64,000 nucleotides of DNA, from positions 1,736,001-1,800,000 of the forward strand of contig CM065648.1 in NCBI GenBank assembly GCA_033220425.1, given 5' to 3'. Position 1 is the first letter of the stretch, and each line of letters begins with the position of its first letter. A model generated the notes under the pieces. That model did no database searches. It had not been told where the DNA came from and saw only the letters and a program-made list of their open reading frames with translations. Origin of the DNA: Lepraria neglecta (Eukaryota > Ascomycota > Lecanoromycetes > Lecanorales > Stereocaulaceae). Position numbers and translations under genes: made by a program. Positions 58,691 through 64,000 of the stretch are shown here, piece after piece.

Positions 58691-60876
58691 TAATCTTCAT
58701 TATAGAGCTGACCGTGCTACTTCAGAGTATACTGATTCATTCTGGTGCTGGAGCCTTCGGTCAAGCCTCAACAGCTATTCCTCAACAGCGAGACGCCACG
58801 GTTTACACGACTGTGAGTACAGAGGAGAAGAAAGACTACCTGTTGAGCGAGTTGGGTCTGCCACGAGAGAACATCTTCTAGTCCCGAGATATCTCATTTG
58901 TAGGCGGGGTTATGGCCGCTACCAATGGAAAAGGTGTAGACGATGTAAATGCACCCTTGAGCGATGGCTTTCCTGTTGACCTTGCACTGAAAGTCGCAAC
59001 TCGTGGCTTGGCTTTGCCATGTTTCCTTTTGATTTTGCATATTCCCCATCACGAGACATATACCTCTAAAGGCCAATGCCGATCCAATACCTGCAGGTAC
59101 TAAATTCCTTAACTGATGATCTTCTCCATGCTAGCTGGAGATGCTGCGCCAACTTTGGAAGATTCGTCGAAGTTGGGAAGCGTGGACGCAGGCGAGCTCG
59201 ATATGGACATCTTCTCCCGCAACATGACTTTCACGGCCTTCGACCTGACTGAGCTGTTCTACCACGAAGACCAATTGTACAGGGATATCTGAATCAAGTA
59301 AGTCTCACTTTTTGATTAAATTCATGACTACTAACGAGGATGGCGGTAAATCTCGGGAAGCTCTGCAACTATATCGAGCTGAAGTGGTGAAGCCAGTCCC
59401 CATACAGACTTTCGATGTTTCGCAGATTACGCAAGCGTATCGTCAGTTCTCGCAGAATAATAGAGTTGGCAAGATCGTCGTATCATTGCAGAATCCTCAG
59501 AGCCTTATCAAGGTATATAATCTCATCTTATCCCACTCGAAGAATAAACTAACATTTTTTCCTCTTAGGCCATTCCAGCAAAATACCTCACAGCCTTCAG
59601 CCCCATAAAATTCTACATCTTAATCGGCGGTCTAGGCGGTCTTGGCCGCAGCCTCAGCAAATGGATGTTTAACAGAGGCGCCCGAAATTTCGGCCAATCC
59701 GCCACCGACAAGCCTGCAGAGCGCGAAGTAGTGCAAAACCTCGAAATCGCCGGAGCGACTGTCCACGTTGTTCGTGGCGATGTCATCAACAAGGAAGATG
59801 TTGTGAAGAGTATGACAGTTTCTCCAAGACCCATCGGTGGCGTTATACAGACAGCTATGGACCTTCATGAAGCCCTTTTCTCCGACGATGACACACAAAG
59901 CCTGGCACACCGCCCTCCAGCCAAAATAGCGAGAGACTTGGATTATCCACGAGGCGCTCGAAGGAAAAGACGATCAACTTGATTTCTTTCTAATGACATC
60001 CTCAGTCTCCGGAAGTGTTGGAACGGCTACGGAGAGCAACTGCTGCGCCACAAACGCCTTCCTCGACGCATTCGCTCGCGACCGCCATAGCCTAGGCAAA
60101 CCAGCCACCTCAATCGGTTTCGGTATAATATCCAAAATCGGCTACCTCCACGAAAACCCAGACATCGAAGCGCTCTTACTTCGAAAGGGCATCCAGCCTC
60201 TCAACGAAGAAGACTTCCTCCAGATACTTGATCTCTCATTGGGTGGGTAGCCATCAGCTGGAGCTGGGGGTATGGAATACGATAAGCTCGCTCAATCTCA
60301 TAATATCACGGGCTTAGAACCCTACGGTATCCGCAAGATGATGGAGAAAGGGTTTGATGTCTCATCCAATGGCACGATGCAAGATGCCCGCACAATCCTC
60401 CTCGCCGCATATCTCGACGCCAAATCAAGCCACGAAACCGCAACACCCCCACCCATCAACGCCCCCTGGTCCAAAGGCCTCCCCTCCCAAATAATCAAAG
60501 CACTAGCAGCAGAAGCACCAAGCGCAGTATCATTGCACGAATCAATCCTTGCACTTGTGTGTAGAAGGGTTTCAAATCTATTGCTTATGCCGTTGGAAGC
60601 AGTGGATGCGGGGAAGCCGACTAAGGCGTATGGGGTGGATAGTATGATTGCTGCTGAACTGAGGGGGGTCGTTTTGGGGGTTTCAGGGTTGATGTGCCGT
60701 TTTTGAGTATTTTGGGTGCGAGGAACTGTTTAAGGACCTTGGTGGATTTGGTGGAGAAGGAGCTAAAGGAGAAGATTGAGGGAGATGGTTGTTGGTTGGG
60801 GAATGAGGTTCATAGAGTTTTTCTTCTGTTTTGGTTCGTATGTAATTGCGGATTTGATACGAAAGCATTAGAATGA
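58691..60876 (+). pseudogene. C-terminal remnant of a highly reducing polyketide synthase
   Basis: Plus-strand pieces appear in the domain order of a fungal highly reducing PKS: enoyl reductase (ILIHSGAGAFGQ, SELGLPRENIF, ATNGKGVDD; about 58700-59110), the linker (QIPR-like RQFSQNNRVGKIVVSLQ, near 59450), ketoreductase (LIGGLGGLGRSLSKWM near 59620, then GSVGTATESNCCATNAFLDA and FARDRHSLGKPATSIGFG near 60010-60120), and the acyl carrier protein with its phosphopantetheine Ser motif YGVDSMIAAELR near 60640, ending about 60876. Ketosynthase, acyltransferase and dehydratase parts are absent. The remnant has several breaks and is not functional. Its product is unknown. One intron-like gap near 59510-59567 may be genuine. 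Confidence 0.75.
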
Positions 60877-61167
60877 AGGCGATGGCTCAAGCGTTCACGT
60901 TGAATTGGAATTGCAATACACAATAACAACCTTGTATCATCATTGAATCTCTGAATAGTCAGCACATGATACCAAAGTGCATCTTGCCGGTGAGAGAGCG
61001 GGTGGAGGGGGTTATGCGTGTGGGTGGTGAAGAGCCGGCGGTAGAAGAAGCCGCGACGGTGGAAAGCGACAGCGACGGTGGAGGATGACTACGACGGAGA
61101 CGATAGGCCTCGGAACACCTTCCAAACCATTAGCGCATAAATTTTCGGCTTAAATTTGGGCTTCCCC
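60877..61167. other. Short gap after the PKS remnant
   Basis: No gene seen. A purine-rich stretch with GCGACGGTGGA repeats lies near 61040-61090. Confidence 0.5.
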
Positions 61168-61840
61168 TCAGCGTACACCCTGTTTCAGTAGGCGTACACC
61201 CTATCCCACTAGGCGTACACCTTGCAGATCTCCCCACAGAAACACCAAATCTTCAGGCCTCAACATTATCCCCACCGCTATGCATCTACAATCACCGCCA
61301 GCCAAGCTGCTATTGCTGGGATAAATACCGCCTTTACAGCAAGCCAGGTATCTCGCGAAGAGGTGAATACTGAGGCTGACGCGTTCTTTGAAAGAGGAGG
61401 CACTGTGGAGGTGCTCCACCAAGCCAGAGAGCTCGACTGGGGCAGGCCTACGGTGGAGAGCGGGGCGGAGCTGGTGCTCCACCAAGCCAGCCAGCTCGAC
61501 AGCGCCCTCAGAGTCAGCGTATTCGGGCGGTGGCGACAGCAGCGCTGAGGCTCACCCGCGGTGGGAGAGCTCAGGGTAACGAGTCGACGGTTAACATCTA
61601 CGGTAGCTGTGGGGTGGCATATGGGCATGGTAGCAAGCTTGTATGCAAGCTCCGACCAATCAGATCGCATGCTGGGAGAAAAGTTTCGGCTGCAAAGATG
61701 TCGTTTTTAAACGATTTGGACTGAGAACCATCGATATCATATATTTAGAATTTTGGTGATCTGCGGCGAACGAGGTACCTCTGTTTAGGAGTAATTTGTT
61801 AGGTAGATTATGTACCTCGTTCTTAACGGGTGTACGCTGA
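61168..61840. mobile_element. Candidate MITE-like element with 13-base terminal inverted repeats
   Basis: The ends are TCAGCGTACACCC (61168-61180) and GGGTGTACGCTGA (61828-61840), exact inverted copies. Just inside the left end GCGTACACC recurs twice more at 21-base spacing (about 61192 and 61213). A frame at 61222-61548 spans internal direct repeats (GTGCTCCACCAAGCCAG twice, about 61409 and 61472) and resembles no transposase. No convincing target duplication is seen at the flanks, so the class (hAT, Mutator-like or other) cannot be given. Size (673 bases) and structure fit a non-autonomous DNA transposon. Confidence 0.5.
61768..61822. repeat. Perfect 11-base inverted repeat inside the MITE-like element
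   Basis: GAACGAGGTAC (61768-61778) and GTACCTCGTTC (61812-61822) are exact inverted copies separated by 33 bases, able to form a hairpin. It lies a few bases inside the right terminal repeat. Confidence 0.8.
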
Positions 61841-62485
61841 CGTGAGCTTACATCCCAACCCCCCTATTTCATGTCATAAATGATTTCTTTGACGGCTACC
61901 TAGGTACATGACCAAATCCCCATAAGCTCTTGGATCGATTCTTCAACAACTGCTCCAACAACGTGACAAGAGAGCTTTGCGCGAATAACTCGAACCAGAC
62001 AGATCAAAGCGAAACTGTCCGATCCGAGGAAGTTCGTTCCTCCAGTGCTGAATGAGTCGCTACGAGTAACGAGCGTTCGGTGAATAATGGAAACTGGCAG
62101 TGTACTCCGTAAGCAGAAGAAAATACGAATTACTGCAGTGATCTAGAAATCCCGAAAATTTTCAACCGCTTATTGTCCAATCATAACCTTTAGCCAAAGC
62201 CGTGGCTAGCATGGATTCGGTTAAAGTTCCCAGTGTGGATTGTTCCGAAAGTTCGTGGCTGGCTGAAATAACAATAATCATTCGCAATTGAGATTTCACA
62301 TGATCATGGGACTGAAAAGCGGTCTGTCGGCCTGCCCTCATATTGGCAGTCCATTCCAATCGTGCATCTTGGCAATGCATACGGGCACGAACAACTCAAC
62401 AATCAGGTCAGGTTATGGCGCCACTGTTGTACCACTTCGGTCGACGATGCAGTCAGCTCTGCAGCAAAGTTGTGACGATGAAAGA
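61841..62485. other. Intergenic, 5' region of the small secreted protein gene
   Basis: No gene is supported; an open frame at 62288-62548 overlaps the promoter of the next gene and has no recognisable content. Confidence 0.5.
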
Positions 62486-62493
62486 TATATAAA
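62486..62493 (+). promoter_or_regulatory. TATA box of the small secreted protein gene
   Basis: TATATAAA lies 131 bases upstream of the ATG at 62625, and the leader between is AC-rich (CAACA, CCAAAACCCATC), as in highly expressed fungal secreted-protein genes. Position and match are good; function is inferred. Confidence 0.55.
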
Positions 62494-62624
62494 GACAGCT
62501 TTTCTCGCTACTATTATTTTCCTTCAACATCCGCTTAATCAACAATAACTTAATACATAATACATAATCCAAAACCCATCGACGTGAAGCGGCTCTTAAA
62601 GCAGTCAATCACTAATTCACCAAC

Positions 62625-63153
62625 ATGAAGTTCACCACCACATCAATCCTTGCTCTTCTCACTGCCCTTGCCCACACGGCTCCAGCTCCTGCTCCTGTCC
62701 CTCAAACTCCAGCCTGCAACCCTAACGCCCACGGTCGTTCCTGCAGTGCAACCCTGTACGGCGCTGCCGGAGTGCAACAAACCATCAGTCTTGAAATAAA
62801 CCTCGAGATTGACCCTATCAGTATGTCTCACCAGCCTCCATTCAAACTGCCTTGATCAACAAACTACCTCCCCTTGAACCACGCTTCCATTATTAGTTCC
62901 ACCAACACGCTAGATCATAAAACCATCCATTTCCACACCAAACGCTAACAATTAGTTTCCCATAACAGATGTCCCCTTCTCTGTCTCCCAAATCCAAAAT
63001 CTCGACACCTTCAGCACGGGTAACTTCGAGTACTGGACCTTCTACGGAATAGACGGCTCCATCACGAATGTAGCTCCGGGGCAAACGGTGGACGTGGGTC
63101 CACCCCAGGTGCAAACGAAGGCGTTGTGTAATATTCAATGTCCGGGAGAGTAA
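62625..63153 (+). CDS. Small secreted protein with four cysteines
   Basis: Two exons, 62625-62820 and 62969-63153, with a 148-base intron (GTATGT...AACAG, GCTAAC branch), give 126 residues. MKFTTTSILALLTALAHTAP is a clear signal peptide, followed by an Ala/Pro stretch. The mature part has a first Cys pair CNPNAHGRSC and a second near the C-terminus (LCNIQCPGE), with a beta-rich middle (SVSQIQNLDTFSTGNFEYWT). It is unrelated to families I recognise. Size, signal peptide and paired cysteines are typical of secreted fungal proteins including effectors, but nothing proves such a role. It is intact and sits beside transposon-like DNA. Confidence 0.8.
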
Positions 63154-63627
63154 ATGTGGAGAGGTGGTGAGGGATGCGAAGAAGGGGGAGGGAGGGAAAA
63201 GGCAACGAGTTGATGATTTTTTGTTTATTTATTCAGTGATGTAAATTTAGCAGCAATCCGGCAGCTGAGAGTGAAATTTAAACCACCTCACCCCTAAGAT
63301 CGACCAACAAGCACAATGATGGCTACTACACTACGGTAAGCGTTACCATCGGTGAATACTCCTCCGTATCCTGCTCTTCCTATAATTTTTGCCAATTTTA
63401 CAATTTTTCCGCACCTTAGTCAGTCTCGTATGCAGCGAAGCGGTGTAAATATTCCCAATGGTCCCTGGTCTGTTGAACTCGTTGAAAGCCGCCTGGCCCT
63501 TCTCATATTCTTTCTTTCCCTCTGTACCCTCTGGCTTTCTTTCTACTTGTGGGCTTTCTCTCTTGCTTTGCAATTTCTTCTCCTTTACAATCATCCCACT
63601 CGCCGTATTAGTCTTCCGTTAGTATAA
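63154..63627. other. Intergenic, no supported gene
   Basis: A plus frame at 63352-63627 is hydrophobic (LALLIFFLSLCTLWLSFYLW) but pyrimidine-rich DNA gives such translations by chance, and it lacks other support. Confidence 0.45.
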
Positions 63628-64000
63628 TGGGCGCCTTCTAACTCTATAACCCGTATCCTGAGTCGAGTGACTTCTCTGAGGATGCAAGCGACGGCGAATA
63701 GGTGGACTCCGAAATTGACTCGGACCTATCTGATGCGTCGCAAGAGCTGAATAGATTAGGCCCGAAGAAGGTATAACGCGACCTGGCAGATAGTACTGTT
63801 GCTGCCCAAGAAATAACGCTATAACAATAGAAATAGTATATCTAATAATCTCTGCGATCCTAGCTGCAAATCGTTATACCGACCGATGAGGCTGATACTA
63901 CTTGCTTTTCCTTTGCGTAGCTACTGTGTCTTTGTACCCAAGGATCACTTCTCCCTCTCCTGATAGACCGACTAGCAATCCTATAAAAGAGCCTTAAACT
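63628..64000 (+). pseudogene. Decayed coding remnant running off the right edge
   Basis: From the ATG at 63628 the plus strand reads an acidic text (LYNPYPESSDFSEDASDGE, VDSEIDSDLSDASQELNRLG, RDLADSTVAAQEITL) with stops at sites where Gln codons would be changed to TAA or TAG, again a C-to-T pattern in CpA context. AT content rises to the right. It probably marks the start of another RIP-affected repeat, of unknown type, continuing beyond the window. Confidence 0.4.

Noticed and set aside
61222-61548. 108-codon frame in the MITE-like element as a transposase
   Set aside because: Too short, contains an internal direct repeat and shows no DDE or other catalytic pattern.
63615-63690. tRNA gene suggested by TTAGTATAATGG near 63619
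   Set aside because: The stretch resembles the start of some tRNAs, but no cloverleaf with matching stems and no good B box could be built; it overlaps coding-like text.

Overview
The window looks like a chromosomal piece of a filamentous ascomycete (Pezizomycotina). The evidence is short GT-AG introns of about 43-150 bases with CTAAC/CTGAC-like branch sites, fungal gene families (SMC1, GPC1, DCR2, VPS5, MED11, PUS7, a HET-domain gene, a reducing PKS remnant), and a left third full of chromovirus-type LTR retrotransposon fossils whose copies differ almost only by C/T and G/A changes, as expected of repeat-induced point mutation (RIP). The class or genus cannot be fixed from the sequence alone.

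Layout. Positions 1-25806 are an AT-rich repeat block. Two related, possibly Helitron-like insertions (1-1104 and 1408-3231, the second holding a 33-base minisatellite) lie in the remains of an old Ty3/gypsy copy (A0). Element A (3528-16716, target duplication TTAGT) sits inside A0, and element B (8015-14604, duplication TAGAA) sits inside A. Element C (18269-24832, duplication GAGGA) is in the opposite orientation inside the tail of a further element D (ends 25806). Each family carries an open frame antisense to pol next to the 3' LTR.

From 25.8 to 41.4 kb the composition is balanced but genes are sparse: an unrecognised decayed gene (27110-27951), an intact four-exon gene for a secreted, probably GPI-anchored repeat protein (29182-32104), a broken HET-domain gene (32596-34503), a two-exon probable mitochondrial membrane protein (37286-38272), and a decayed Gln/Pro-rich gene (38975-41105).

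From 41.9 to 57.8 kb lies a compact housekeeping block: SMC1 (cohesin), GPC1 (glycerophosphocholine acyltransferase), a DCR2-like phosphatase, VPS5 (retromer sorting nexin), MED11 (Mediator head) and PUS7 (pseudouridine synthase). SMC1/GPC1 and MED11/PUS7 are divergent pairs; DCR2 and VPS5 converge. Exon models for SMC1, GPC1, DCR2, VPS5, MED11 and PUS7 were built by hand, and each sums to a whole number of codons.

The right end is accessory again: the C-terminal halves of a SET-domain gene and a highly reducing PKS gene abut head to head at about 58690, then a 673-base candidate MITE (61168-61840), a small cysteine-containing secreted protein gene (62625-63153), and another RIP-like coding remnant running off the edge. 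The most unusual signals are the conserved antisense frames in the chromoviruses, the shared hairpin-bearing 3' ends of the two insertions at the far left, and the SET/PKS breakpoint.
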